A stretch of 33,984 nucleotides of DNA from Rubrobacter sp. Its GTDB lineage: Bacteria > Actinomycetota > Rubrobacteria > Rubrobacterales > Rubrobacteraceae. Below are positions 6,757 to 15,062 of the stretch, in pieces. The notes under the pieces were generated by a model that did not search any database, was not told where the DNA came from, and saw only the letters and a program-made list of their open reading frames with translations. The stretch lies in assembly GCA_013697825.1 (NCBI GenBank), contig JACCWD010000210.1:1-33984 (forward strand), given 5' to 3'. Within the stretch, counting starts at the first letter, position 1. Each line of letters starts with the position of its first letter. The translations under genes and the position numbers were made by a program.

Positions 6757-8355
6757 TTAGCGGAAGATATAGACGATGACGATGGTCGAGACGAGCATGA
6801 CGATGGAGAGGAAGCGGTAGTTTTGCCACAGCGGCTTTCCCCGGAGTTCTTGCGTCTCGTCCCGCCAGTATTGCGGCTGCCACGTAAGCTCGTCGGTCTT
6901 CACCGGATCGGGGCGGTATCCGAGGAGGCTTATGACGGTGAGCATGACGAGCGATACGACGAACGAGACGCCCGCCACGTACAAAAACTGGATGGTGAAG
7001 ACGCCGAGGATCTCGTTCACGATGAACATCACGACCCCGATCGGGATGAGGGTTATAAGTGTGAAGAACGCCGCGTTCGCGTTGATTCTCGTCCACATGA
7101 TCCCGAGCAGGAACGTCGCCACCACTGGCGGCACGAGGTACGAAAGCACCGACTGGAGATAATTGTAAAGCGTGTCGAACTGCGCGATGGTCGGCGCCCA
7201 CACGACCGCCACGAGGAGCGCGCCGATCGTCGAGACACGCCCGATGAACACGAGTCCGCGCTGCGTCGTGTCGGGGCGGAACGTCCTCACGAAATCCATC
7301 GTCACGATGGTCGAGGCGGAATTGAGGATCGAGTCCACGGTGGACGTTATGGCCGCGATGACGGCGGCGATGATGAGGCCGCGTATGCCGATCGGGAGGA
7401 GGTCGAAGACGAGCGTCGGGAAGACGAGGTCGGGGTTCTCGAGGTTCGGATAAAGGACGATGGCGAACGTCCCCGGCAATATGAAGAGGAAGAGGAAAGT
7501 CAATTTCACGAAGCCAGCGAGAAGCGACCCCCATCGTCCGTGGTCGAGACTCCTCGCCCCGAGGGTTCTTTGGACAACGAGCTGGTTCGTCGTCCAGTAA
7601 TAAAGACCGATTATGAAGACCCCGGTTATGAGTCCGGGCCACGGGAGAGCCTCGTTTCCGGCGGGAAGTATGAGCGACATTCGCTCCTCCCCGGCGGCCT
7701 CGGTCACCGCGTCCCACGATGGTATCTCCGAGAGGGCGAGGAAGAAGACCACCCCGCCGCCTATGAGCGTGAGCGACGCTTGTATGCTGTCGCTGATCAT
7801 GACCGCCCCCAAACCCCCGACGACAGTGTATATCGCCGCCAGCGTGGCGAGGACGGTGATCGAGACCCACAAAGGTATGGCCGGGAAGATCGCCTGCACG
7901 ACAAGCCCCCCCGCGTACAACGCCGCCGCCATGTCTATGAACATGTTCGCGAAAAGATTGAACCCCGCGAACGTCAGCCGCGAGCGCCCGTCGAAGCGCT
8001 TGTCCAAAAACTCCGGCAAAGTGAAAACCCCGCTCTTCAAATAGAACGGGAGGATGAAGAAGATGAAGATAACGAGGATGACGGTCGTCATCCACTCGTA
8101 TGCGTACACGGAGATTCCCTGCGAATACCCCGCCCCCGCGAGGCCCACATACGTCGCCCCGCTCATGTTCGTCGCCACGAGCGAGAGTCCGACGAGGGGC
8201 CATATGAAATTCCGCCCTCCGAGGAAATAGCTCTCGGACTCGTCGTCGCCTTCCTGCGGCTTCGGGGCGAGGAGGAGGGGGACGATGCGGCTCGCGATCA
8301 AATACACCACGATCACCGTGATGTCGAGGGTCGTCACCTCGAAGCGCTCGGACAT
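6757..8355 (-). CDS. Sodium/solute symporter (SSS family)
   Basis: A 532-residue polytopic membrane protein with the length and 13 or so membrane segments of the SSS (SLC5-type) family, which couples sodium entry to uptake of sugars, amino acids or organic acids. Family signatures seen are SESYFLGGRNFIWPLVGLS near residue 42, then ATNMSGATYVGLAGAGY, and FTLPEFLDKRF. The start is the ATG at 8355. The gene is followed within 13 bases by the solute-binding lipoprotein gene and preceded by a universal stress protein gene on the same strand. UspA proteins are often found next to secondary transporters. The substrate cannot be told from sequence. Confidence 0.88.
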   Translation of the reverse strand: MSERFEVTTLDITVIVVYLIASRIVPLLLAPKPQEGDDESESYFLGGRNFIWPLVGLSLVATNMSGATYVGLAGAGYSQGISVYAYEWMTTVILVIFIFFILPFYLKSGVFTLPEFLDKRFDGRSRLTFAGFNLFANMFIDMAAALYAGGLVVQAIFPAIPLWVSITVLATLAAIYTVVGGLGAVMISDSIQASLTLIGGGVVFFLALSEIPSWDAVTEAAGEERMSLILPAGNEALPWPGLITGVFIIGLYYWTTNQLVVQRTLGARSLDHGRWGSLLAGFVKLTFLFLFILPGTFAIVLYPNLENPDLVFPTLVFDLLPIGIRGLIIAAVIAAITSTVDSILNSASTIVTMDFVRTFRPDTTQRGLVFIGRVSTIGALLVAVVWAPTIAQFDTLYNYLQSVLSYLVPPVVATFLLGIMWTRINANAAFFTLITLIPIGVVMFIVNEILGVFTIQFLYVAGVSFVVSLVMLTVISLLGYRPDPVKTDELTWQPQYWRDETQELRGKPLWQNYRFLSIVMLVSTIVIVYIFR

Positions 8356-8502
8356 AGCCTACGCCTCTCTTCGAGGTATTCGTGAATGGCCGTTGGAGTT
8401 GCCGCGCCTTCGATTCATCCACCCTCGCTTTCCCCGGACTTACAAACCTGCCGTAAGTTTCTTGCCATTCTATGCTCGCGGATTTCCCCGCGCAACCCGT
8501 CC

Positions 8503-8949
8503 TTATAAATCCTTACGTATGACGAGAACCGGGCACGGCGCATGCCTCACGATGCTCTCGGCGTCGTTGCCGATGAGGACGCGCTTTATCGCGCGCTGCC
8601 CGCGGCTGCCGATGACGATGAGCTCCGCATCTATCTCATCGCTCAAACGAAGTATCTCCGAATCGGCGCGCCCCATTTTGAGGTGCGCCTGCGCGACCTT
8701 CCCGCCGAGGGAGAGGGATTTCTGGACGATCTCGTCGAGAACCTCCTGCGCCTCCATCCGAAGCCGCTCGTGCTGAATCGGGGAAATAGCGTCCGGCTGA
8801 ACCCACGGCGACACAAGCCCGACATACACCACGTGAAGCTCGGAGTCCGTTTCCTTCGCGAGATCCACGGCCGCCTCCACCGCGAGCTGCGACTCCACGG
8901 AGCGATCCGCCGCCAAAAGCACCTTCCTCGGGAAGAATCCCATCGCCAC
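8503..8949 (-). CDS. Universal stress protein UspA family
   Basis: A 148-residue cytoplasmic UspA-domain protein with the alternating beta/alpha pattern and the nucleotide-binding signature G114-SR-G117-(9 residues)-G127-N. The last position is Asn rather than the usual Ser or Thr, which is a mild variation of the ATP-binding motif. The start is a GTG at 8949 with GAGGGAAAGG upstream; an ATG two codons later (8943) is equally possible. The gene lies 147 bases upstream of the symporter gene on the same strand, so the two may share regulation. A sigma-70-like promoter is visible upstream at 9022-9050. Confidence 0.88.
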   Translation of the reverse strand: MAMGFFPRKVLLAADRSVESQLAVEAAVDLAKETDSELHVVYVGLVSPWVQPDAISPIQHERLRMEAQEVLDEIVQKSLSLGGKVAQAHLKMGRADSEILRLSDEIDAELIVIGSRGQRAIKRVLIGNDAESIVRHAPCPVLVIRKDL

Positions 8950-9252
8950 CCCTTTCCCTCGCCGCCCATTCGGCTCGTGAGCATTATTGCACGTCGGAAA
9001 GTTCCATAAACCTCGACACGGATGATACGGAAACCTCCCGCCTCGGGCAATGCGTCCCGCCTTCGGCCAACCCGGACGATCGACGAAGCGCCGCCGGGAT
9101 ACGGCTCCTCCCCCGAAACACGAAAGCTCGCCTCGCTCGCCGCGAACCGAGGGAATTCGATCCGCGGCCCTCCCGCCTTTCGGAAAGCACCCCGGCGAAC
9201 GCCTCGCGGATTATCCGGGTTCGATCCACCGATGTTCGACCATTCCGACCCT
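8950..9252. other. Non-coding stretch between menE and uspA
   Basis: About 300 bases between the menE stop and the UspA start on the same strand. Apart from the promoter-like pair at 9022-9050, nothing convincing is seen. The open frames are Arg-rich and lack a ribosome binding site or a known domain. Confidence 0.5.
9022..9050 (-). promoter_or_regulatory. Possible sigma-70 promoter for the uspA gene
   Basis: On the minus strand, TTGCCC (9050-9045) and TATCAT (9027-9022) are separated by 17 bases, close to the -35 and -10 consensus. They lie about 70 bases upstream of the UspA start. Sequence match only. Confidence 0.35.
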
Positions 9253-10695
9253 TCATCGCTCGCGATGCAAAACCTCGGCCCGCTCTCGGAAGAAACCCCG
9301 ATCCACCTTCATCTCGGCGGGGGCGTCGTCCGGCCACGCATGGAATGCGACCGGAACCGCGAAGCGCGGCAACGCGGCTTCGAGTGAGGCTCGGAGCTTC
9401 TCCGGGGAAACGTCGCCCTTCACGAAAGCGACCGGACGATACCCGAACTCGTCGTCGGAAATCGGAACGACGACGGCGTCCTCGACGTTCGCCGCCCGCC
9501 GAATCTCCTCCTCGACCGCCTCCGGCTGTATGTTCTCGCCGCCGGAGATGAAGAGGTTGTCTTTCCGCCCGAGGACGGTCAATCGGCCCTCGCCATCAAT
9601 CCTCCCGAGGTCTTTCGTATGGAACCATCCGTCTTCGTCGAAGGGGCGCGAAAGCCCGTCCCCCTCGACGTAGCCGGAGAAAAGAGTTTCGCCCCTCACG
9701 AGGATCTCACCGTCTCCGTCGGCGACCGAGGCTTCGCGGTATGGCAAAGGCCCGCCGGAGGTTCGGAGTTCTTCGAGGCTCGCGCCGGGGCGTGTGGTCG
9801 TGGCTTGCGAGGACATTTCGGTGAGGCCATAGCTCGTGTGGACGGGGAGGCCGCGGCGATGCGCTTCTTCGAGAAGGCTCCCCGGCATCGCGCTCCCGCC
9901 GAGGAGGATCGCCTTCACGCCGTCGAAAGGGGCATCTTCGTCGAAGAGCCTTCGCAATTGCGTGGCGACGAGCGAGACGTGGGTGGCCCCGGCCTCGGGG
10001 ATGGCTCGCCCGACGGAAGAGTTCGGGTTCGAAAACGCCATCGTCGCCCCGGCTGTGAGGCACCGGAACAAAATGGAGAGTCCTCCGACGTGGGAGAGCG
10101 GGAGCGAGTGGAGCCATACATCCCCCGGCACGAGCCGTATGTTCGCGTTCGAGCCGAGCGCACTGAAAAAGTGGTTCCCGAAAGTATGGAGCGCGGCCTT
10201 CGGAGAACCCGTGCTTCCGGAGGTGAAAACAATGGTCGCCGGACGGTCGAGCGGAATTTGGATCCCTTCGGACGAGGGTTCGCAAACGTCGCCGAGGAGT
10301 TCCTCCGGTCGGAAGGGACGCGCGCGCGAACCTTCGGCGGCGCGGAGGGCGACGTCGGCGGCGGAGACGAACGCGGAGCATCCGGCGGTTTCGAGGAGCG
10401 GCGGAATTCCTTCGGGCGGGATGCGCGTGCTTATGGGGACGAATACGCTTCCGGCCCGCATCGCCGCGAGTATGAGGAAGATTTGCCCGGCACTCTTCGG
10501 GAGGCGCACTCCCACTTTCGCGCCGTCCGAAAGGCCGAGGGATTCGAGTTTTCTCGCGGAGGCGGTGGCCCGGCGGTCGAGGTCGGCGAAGCTCGCCTCG
10601 CCGTAATGTCCGACGACGGCGGGCGAGTCCGGCGCGGCGAGCGCGGCGGTTCGGAGCGGGCATGGGACGGTCTTTTCGCCGGAACGTCCGGTCAT
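9253..10695 (-). CDS. menE: o-Succinylbenzoate-CoA ligase
   Basis: A 480-residue acyl-adenylate-forming (ANL family) enzyme that activates o-succinylbenzoate to its CoA thioester in menaquinone synthesis. The ATP-binding P-loop FTSGSTGSPKAA is at residues 157-168. YGLTEM and the hinge region GWFHTKDLGRIDGEGRLTVLGR are present, followed by SGGENIQPEAVEEEI. The usual catalytic PKTATGKVDR segment is represented by APAEMKVDRGFF. The start at 10695 (ATG) has a weak ribosome binding site. MenE is assigned over other ligases because menC, menB, menH, menD and menF are close by on the same strand. Confidence 0.88.
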   Translation of the reverse strand: MTGRSGEKTVPCPLRTAALAAPDSPAVVGHYGEASFADLDRRATASARKLESLGLSDGAKVGVRLPKSAGQIFLILAAMRAGSVFVPISTRIPPEGIPPLLETAGCSAFVSAADVALRAAEGSRARPFRPEELLGDVCEPSSEGIQIPLDRPATIVFTSGSTGSPKAALHTFGNHFFSALGSNANIRLVPGDVWLHSLPLSHVGGLSILFRCLTAGATMAFSNPNSSVGRAIPEAGATHVSLVATQLRRLFDEDAPFDGVKAILLGGSAMPGSLLEEAHRRGLPVHTSYGLTEMSSQATTTRPGASLEELRTSGGPLPYREASVADGDGEILVRGETLFSGYVEGDGLSRPFDEDGWFHTKDLGRIDGEGRLTVLGRKDNLFISGGENIQPEAVEEEIRRAANVEDAVVVPISDDEFGYRPVAFVKGDVSPEKLRASLEAALPRFAVPVAFHAWPDDAPAEMKVDRGFFRERAEVLHRER

Positions 10696-11295
10696 TGAGC
10701 ATCCGCGTGGAGGGTTTCATCGTTTGCGGGATCGGGGATCGGGAAGAGCTTCGCTCCGCGTTCCGCTCCGCCCGCTTCGGGAGTCGGGAGTCGGGGAAGG
10801 CGGGCGGGCGAGGCGTCCGCCGCCGGGAGAGGTTTTCGGAAACGTCTCCGGCCTCCGGCGCACGGACTCCGCGGCATGCGGGAGTCCGGACGGTCTCGCC
10901 CCGCCTCGAAAACCGCGTCCGCCCCCGCCGCGGAGAAGACGCTCCTCCGAAACGTCTCCGCGAGGCGCGGCGTCATGCCGGACACGGCTCGCCCCGGCGC
11001 TCGCGCCCGTCCGGCGATGGGGCCGTGGAGCAACCGGGCGGGCCGCCTCCTTCGCCGGGTGGTTTCATGCCGATTCGTCTTTCGGCGAACGGAGTCTCCG
11101 GGCGAGAGGCGGGTTCCAAGAGGCGTCGCTTCGACTTTTCGATGTCCTCCCGCCTCCCTCGCCGCGACCGTCGCGTCCGTCCGCGAAGCCCCCCACCGTC
11201 CCCACGAAGGCTTCGTCCGCCGCACGGAACCATTCGGACGGATTCCGCGCCACGCCCGAAACGGCGGCTCCGGCAGGATGTCGCTCGCCCCGGCC
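10696..11295. other. 600-bp stretch between menC and menE without a clear gene
   Basis: No recognisable gene fills this gap, although the flanking men genes are otherwise tightly packed. On the minus strand one frame is open across the whole gap and ends in a TGA overlapping the menE ATG (10692-10695). Its last 94 codons, from an ATG near 10976, have native-looking codon use. A second frame (11253-11065) encodes a plausible start, ARNPSEWFRAADEAFVGTVGG, before becoming low-complexity. These could be remnants of a decayed gene. GGGAGTC and GGGATCG tandem units near 10730-10795 resemble the other intergenic repeats. Any call is weak. Confidence 0.3.
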
Positions 11296-12348
11296 TCATG
11301 CGACGCGCTCCAGTTTTTCATAGTCCGCCTCGCGCCGGACGCCGAATACCTCGCGCATATCGAGGCGCGGCTTCGAGAGGTCGAGCGGCGGATAAAGCAC
11401 ATCGTCGGCGAGGCGGCGGTATGTGTCGAGTCCGGCGGCTCCATTGCCGATGGATGCCGCGAGGCGGATGAGGGCCATCGTTCCGACGCCGGACTCGTAC
11501 GAGGAGCTTATGATGGCTTTCGCCCCGATCTTCTTCGCGGCCGAGGCGAAAGACGATGTGCGGAAAAGGCCGAGCAAAGTCGGCTTCATAACGAACGCCC
11601 GAGCATATTCATGTGCTTCCGCCTCGCCGGATGCCATCTCCGCGAGCGACTCGTCGAGGGCGACGGGAAGCCCGGTCGCCTCCGAGAGTTCCCGGAGCCG
11701 GGATGGTTCTTCGAGTGGCTCCTCGACAAACTCGACGCCCGCGTCTTCGATGAGATCCCCGAACCTCCCGGCCTCCGGTCGAGACCACGCCCGATTCGCG
11801 TCGAGACGGAGCGAAACCCCATCGCCGAGGATGCCCCGAACCTCTCGTACGAGCGCGGCGTCGTCTTCGACGCTCCCCCTCCCGACCTTGAGTTTCGCCG
11901 CCTCGTATCCATCTTTCCGAAGCCTCGCGGCGTCGGAGAGGATCTCCTCCCGGCTCCCGGAGAGAAGGCCGCACACGGCGATGGAGGGATCCGGCGCGTC
12001 AAAAGCGTCGAGCCACGAGCCGTCGGAACCTTCGAGATCCCCGAGGGCCGAAGCGACCGCGAACCCCACCGAAGGAGAACCGGACGGAAGCGAGGCGGCG
12101 ACGGCGCTCCGCCACGAGCCTTCCGCCAGCGAAAAACTCGCCGTCGCCTCTTCGAGACGCCTTCGAGCGTCTTCGAGACTTTCGCGCGAGAACCCCGGAA
12201 GGGGAGAGGCCTCCCCCCAAAAAGAGCGTCCATCCTCCACGAGTTCGAGGAGGAGCCCCTCGCGGGCGCTCATTGTCAAACCCCGTTTTAGGGAGACGGG
12301 GGCGGTGAGCGGAAGCCCGTATCTCCATATGCGGAAGTCCGGCGTCAC
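11296..12348 (-). CDS. menC: o-Succinylbenzoate synthase
   Basis: A 350-residue enolase-superfamily enzyme that dehydrates SHCHC to o-succinylbenzoate. The catalytic set is complete: K152 and K154 in AAKLKVG, metal ligands D183 (LRLDANR), E209 (EFVEEP) and D232 (ALDES), and K255 in VMKPTLLG. The gene overlaps menB by four bases (ATGA at 12345-12348), showing translational coupling. Its stop overlaps an ATG at 11299 that opens a doubtful frame in the following gap. The sequence has several tracts rich in Ser and Glu but is of normal length. Confidence 0.92.
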   Translation of the reverse strand: MTPDFRIWRYGLPLTAPVSLKRGLTMSAREGLLLELVEDGRSFWGEASPLPGFSRESLEDARRRLEEATASFSLAEGSWRSAVAASLPSGSPSVGFAVASALGDLEGSDGSWLDAFDAPDPSIAVCGLLSGSREEILSDAARLRKDGYEAAKLKVGRGSVEDDAALVREVRGILGDGVSLRLDANRAWSRPEAGRFGDLIEDAGVEFVEEPLEEPSRLRELSEATGLPVALDESLAEMASGEAEAHEYARAFVMKPTLLGLFRTSSFASAAKKIGAKAIISSSYESGVGTMALIRLAASIGNGAAGLDTYRRLADDVLYPPLDLSKPRLDMREVFGVRREADYEKLERVA

Positions 12349-13196
12349 GGACGGCGCGGGAACTTCGAGAAGTCGGGCTTTCGCTTCTCTTTGTATGCGT
12401 CGCGGCCTTCGCGGGCCTCCTCGCTCCCGTAGAAAAGGAGGTTCGCGTCGTGGGCGAGTTGCTGAATTCCGCCGAACCCGTCCTCGTGCGCGTGGAAGCT
12501 CGCCTTCAAAAGTTTCAGCGCGAACGGCGATTTATCGAGCATCTCCCGGCACCACGAAACCGTTTCCTCTTCGAGGCGTTCGAGCGGAACGACGGTGTTC
12601 ACGAGGCCCATCTCCATCGCTTCCTCGGCGGAGTACATCCGGCAAAGGAACCATATCTCCTTCGCCTTCTTCGGCCCGACGAGTTGGGTGAGGACGGAGG
12701 CTCCGTATCCGCCGTCGAAGGAGCCGACCTTCGGCCCGACCTGCCCGAACCTCGCGTTGTCTGAGGCGATGGTGAGGTCACAAAGTATATGGAGTACGTG
12801 TCCCCCGCCGACGGCCCATCCGGCGACCATCGCCACGATGGGCTTCGGGCAGCGTCGCATTTGAACATGCAAATCCGTGACGTCGAAGCGCCCGATGGAC
12901 GCGCCGCCCGGAGTCCGGCTCGGGTCGTCGGGGTCGGAGAGATATCCGGCGTCGCCGCGGACTTTTTGGTCGCCGCCGGAGCAAAAAGCGTCCGGCCCCT
13001 CGCCCGTGAGGACGATGACCCCGGTTTCCGGGTCGTCACGGGCATCCTCGAAAGCTCGTTGCATTTCTTTGACGGTGAGAGGGCGGAAGGCGTTTCGTAC
13101 CTCGGGGCGGTTTATGGTTATTTTCGCGATCCCCTCGACCTTTTCGTACTTTATATCGGTGAATTCGTCGGCTTGTTTCCATTCGATGTTTGTCAT
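12345..13196 (-). CDS. menB: 1,4-Dihydroxy-2-naphthoyl-CoA synthase
   Basis: A 283-residue crotonase-fold enzyme that closes the second ring of the naphthoquinone from o-succinylbenzoyl-CoA. Typical MenB motifs are seen: FCSGGDQK (71-78), which helps form the oxyanion hole; [20 protein letters not shown] (125-144); and [12 protein letters not shown] (154-165). The C-terminal region [16 protein letters not shown] is the usual MenB ending. The start at 13196 follows the menH stop by four bases, and the stop overlaps the menC start. It is part of the menH-menB-menC run. Confidence 0.95.
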   Translation of the reverse strand: MTNIEWKQADEFTDIKYEKVEGIAKITINRPEVRNAFRPLTVKEMQRAFEDARDDPETGVIVLTGEGPDAFCSGGDQKVRGDAGYLSDPDDPSRTPGGASIGRFDVTDLHVQMRRCPKPIVAMVAGWAVGGGHVLHILCDLTIASDNARFGQVGPKVGSFDGGYGASVLTQLVGPKKAKEIWFLCRMYSAEEAMEMGLVNTVVPLERLEEETVSWCREMLDKSPFALKLLKASFHAHEDGFGGIQQLAHDANLLFYGSEEAREGRDAYKEKRKPDFSKFPRRP

Positions 13197-13200
13197 GAGG

Positions 13201-13992
13201 CTATTTTAGCTTTCCCGCTCCGAGAAATTCTTCGAGCGAACGGATGTATTCTTCCGGCGCTTCGAAATGGATATTGTGTCCGGCGGACGGGATGACCTCT
13301 GCGGAGATTCGCCCGCCCCGCTCCGCCATCTGCCACGCTATGTTCGTAAATTTTCCGTCCATCCCTCCGGCGAGTGCGAGGGTCGGAACGCGGAGGCTTT
13401 CGAGTTCGTCCCACAAAGACGGCTGGCTCCCGGTTCCCATGCCGCGAAGCGACTTTGAAAGCTCGCGGGAATCGTTCTCTTTCCGACGCTCGATGAGAGA
13501 TTCCACCATCGCCTCATCGAGCGTAGCGAAGAGCGGCTGCCGATACCATCCTTCGAGGAACCCCTCGAAGAAGCCGAATTCGAGCCACTCCGCCTTCCCT
13601 CCGTCGGCCTCGCGGCGTGAGGCACGCTCTTCTTCGGTTTTCAAACCGGGGGAGGCGCTTTCGAGAAAGAGCCTCTCGCACCGCTCCGGGAATCGAAGCG
13701 CGAAATACAAAGCGAGCCGCCCGCCCATCGAATACCCGACCACGGAGGCGCGGTGTATTCCGAGATCGTCGAACACTCGGCGAAGAGCTTTCGCCGCGCC
13801 ATCCATCGCATATACCTCTTCGAGGAGGCCGAGAGAGTTTCCGTGGCCCGGGAGGTCCACGACGACGCAATGGAAGCGGTCGTCGAACGAGGCAACGACC
13901 CCCTCCCAACCCTCCGAGCTTCCCATGAAGCCGTGGAGGAAGAGGATGGGATGCCCGCCGTCGCCGGATGTCGTATAACTCAGTTTATGCAC
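13201..13992 (-). CDS. menH: SHCHC synthase, alpha/beta hydrolase
   Basis: A 263-residue alpha/beta-hydrolase of the MenH type, which eliminates pyruvate from SEPHCHC to give SHCHC. The catalytic triad is Ser88 in GYSMGG, Asp212 in LAGGMDGKF and His239 in [17 protein letters not shown] near residue 20 forms the oxyanion region, and DLPGHGNS follows. The start is the ATG at 13992. The gene diverges from a membrane protein gene at 14025 with only about 30 bases between, so at least one promoter must lie within coding sequence. It is the first gene of a menH-menB-menC block. Confidence 0.9.
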   Translation of the reverse strand: MHKLSYTTSGDGGHPILFLHGFMGSSEGWEGVVASFDDRFHCVVVDLPGHGNSLGLLEEVYAMDGAAKALRRVFDDLGIHRASVVGYSMGGRLALYFALRFPERCERLFLESASPGLKTEEERASRREADGGKAEWLEFGFFEGFLEGWYRQPLFATLDEAMVESLIERRKENDSRELSKSLRGMGTGSQPSLWDELESLRVPTLALAGGMDGKFTNIAWQMAERGGRISAEVIPSAGHNIHFEAPEEYIRSLEEFLGAGKLK

Positions 13993-14024
13993 GGAAGGGC
14001 GCCATCACGGAAAACGAACGAGGC

Positions 14025-14591
14025 GTGAGCGGGGGGAACAAGGCGAAGGTTCTCGCCGGGCGGAGAGTGTACCACGTCTCGATGGGGATTTTGGAGGCCG
14101 CTTTGTACGGTGTCCCGATCTCTTTTTTCGGGAGGTTCCTCACCGCGCAACTCGGCGTGTTTTTGACGGTCGTCCTCGGCTTCGTCGCATGGGGACTCGT
14201 CGCGGCGTGGGTCGTAAAGCGGGCCGACGCGAAGTTCGAGAAGGGCGCGTCCGGGAGGGTTCCGTCCGGGGATGCGGGTCGGCTCTCCCAGAACTCACAA
14301 ACGAGCGTCCTCAAATACGCGGCCGTCGCGAGCCTCGCGCTCCTCGCCTTCACCCTCGTCCCGCTCTTCCTCTCGTCCGTCTTTCCGTCGGTCGGGGTGT
14401 GGGTGCCGTATACCGGGATCGGGTTCTTCTCCTTCGTCATCCTCCTCGCCCTCACCGCGCTCTTTTCCCTCGGTGGCATGCTTTCTTCGCTGAGGGCTTC
14501 CGTGTATCCCGAGTATCCGGGGTTCGTCGCCACGCTCCTCTTCGCGCTCGCCATGATCCCCTTCTTCGTCTCATACATCATCGCGGTTTGA
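14025..14591 (+). CDS. Membrane protein of unknown function inside the men region
   Basis: A 188-residue protein with about five membrane segments (around residues 20-65, 105-130, 135-165 and 170-188) and a polar loop near residues 70-95. The start is taken as the GTG at 14025, preceded by AACGAGG; an ATG a little downstream near 14080 is possible. It is the only plus-strand gene between the two menaquinone blocks. It diverges from menH and converges on the GFA-family gene with a six-base gap. No family is recognised. Codon use is native. Confidence 0.65.
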   Translation: MSGGNKAKVLAGRRVYHVSMGILEAALYGVPISFFGRFLTAQLGVFLTVVLGFVAWGLVAAWVVKRADAKFEKGASGRVPSGDAGRLSQNSQTSVLKYAAVASLALLAFTLVPLFLSSVFPSVGVWVPYTGIGFFSFVILLALTALFSLGGMLSSLRASVYPEYPGFVATLLFALAMIPFFVSYIIAV

Positions 14592-14597
14592 GAAAGG

Positions 14598-15044
14598 TCA
14601 TTCCTCCGGAACCACGACACCGTGGCCCCCGCCCGAGAACCGGGGAAGGCCGTCGTCGGGAATGTCATAATAATCCCCCGCGTCGCCGACGAAGATGTGG
14701 GCCGCCGTTTCGAGTCCGATCGGGGAGTCCATCGTCCCGGCCATGATCATTGTTTCATCGCCCGAGATCGGCTCCCAGAAAACACTCGACCCGCACACCG
14801 AGCAAAACCCGCGCCGCGCATCGGGTGAAGACTCATACCACCGGAGTCCATCCGAAGAGACGAGGGTGAGATCCCCGCTCCTCGCCCCCGAGGCCGCGAC
14901 GAAATGGCCGCTCGTGCGGCGGCATTGCGAGCAATGGCAGTTCACGACCGGGCGGAGAGGCCCGCGGATTTCGTAGCGGACGGCTCCGCACAAACATCCC
15001 CCGGTGGCGATTATCGGATGAAGATTTCCTTCCATATCCACCAT
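14598..15044 (-). CDS. GFA family (CENP-V/GFA) zinc-binding protein
   Basis: A 148-residue protein of the GFA (formerly DUF636, glutathione-dependent formaldehyde-activating-like) family. The zinc cysteines are all visible: GGCLCGAVRYE near the N-terminus, NCHCSQCRRTSG in the middle, and GFCSVCGSSVFW further on. Most members are not proven formaldehyde enzymes, so the reaction is left open. The start is the ATG at 15044, 18 bases after the menD stop, and the gene is probably co-transcribed with menF and menD. A link to menaquinone synthesis is not established. Confidence 0.85.
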   Translation of the reverse strand: MVDMEGNLHPIIATGGCLCGAVRYEIRGPLRPVVNCHCSQCRRTSGHFVAASGARSGDLTLVSSDGLRWYESSPDARRGFCSVCGSSVFWEPISGDETMIMAGTMDSPIGLETAAHIFVGDAGDYYDIPDDGLPRFSGGGHGVVVPEE

Positions 15045-15062
15045 TCTATATGGTATTCGAGA

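Noticed and set aside
6535-8385. A 616-codon plus-strand open frame opposite the symporter
   Set aside because: It is an antisense shadow; the symporter on the other strand has clear family motifs and ribosome binding sites.
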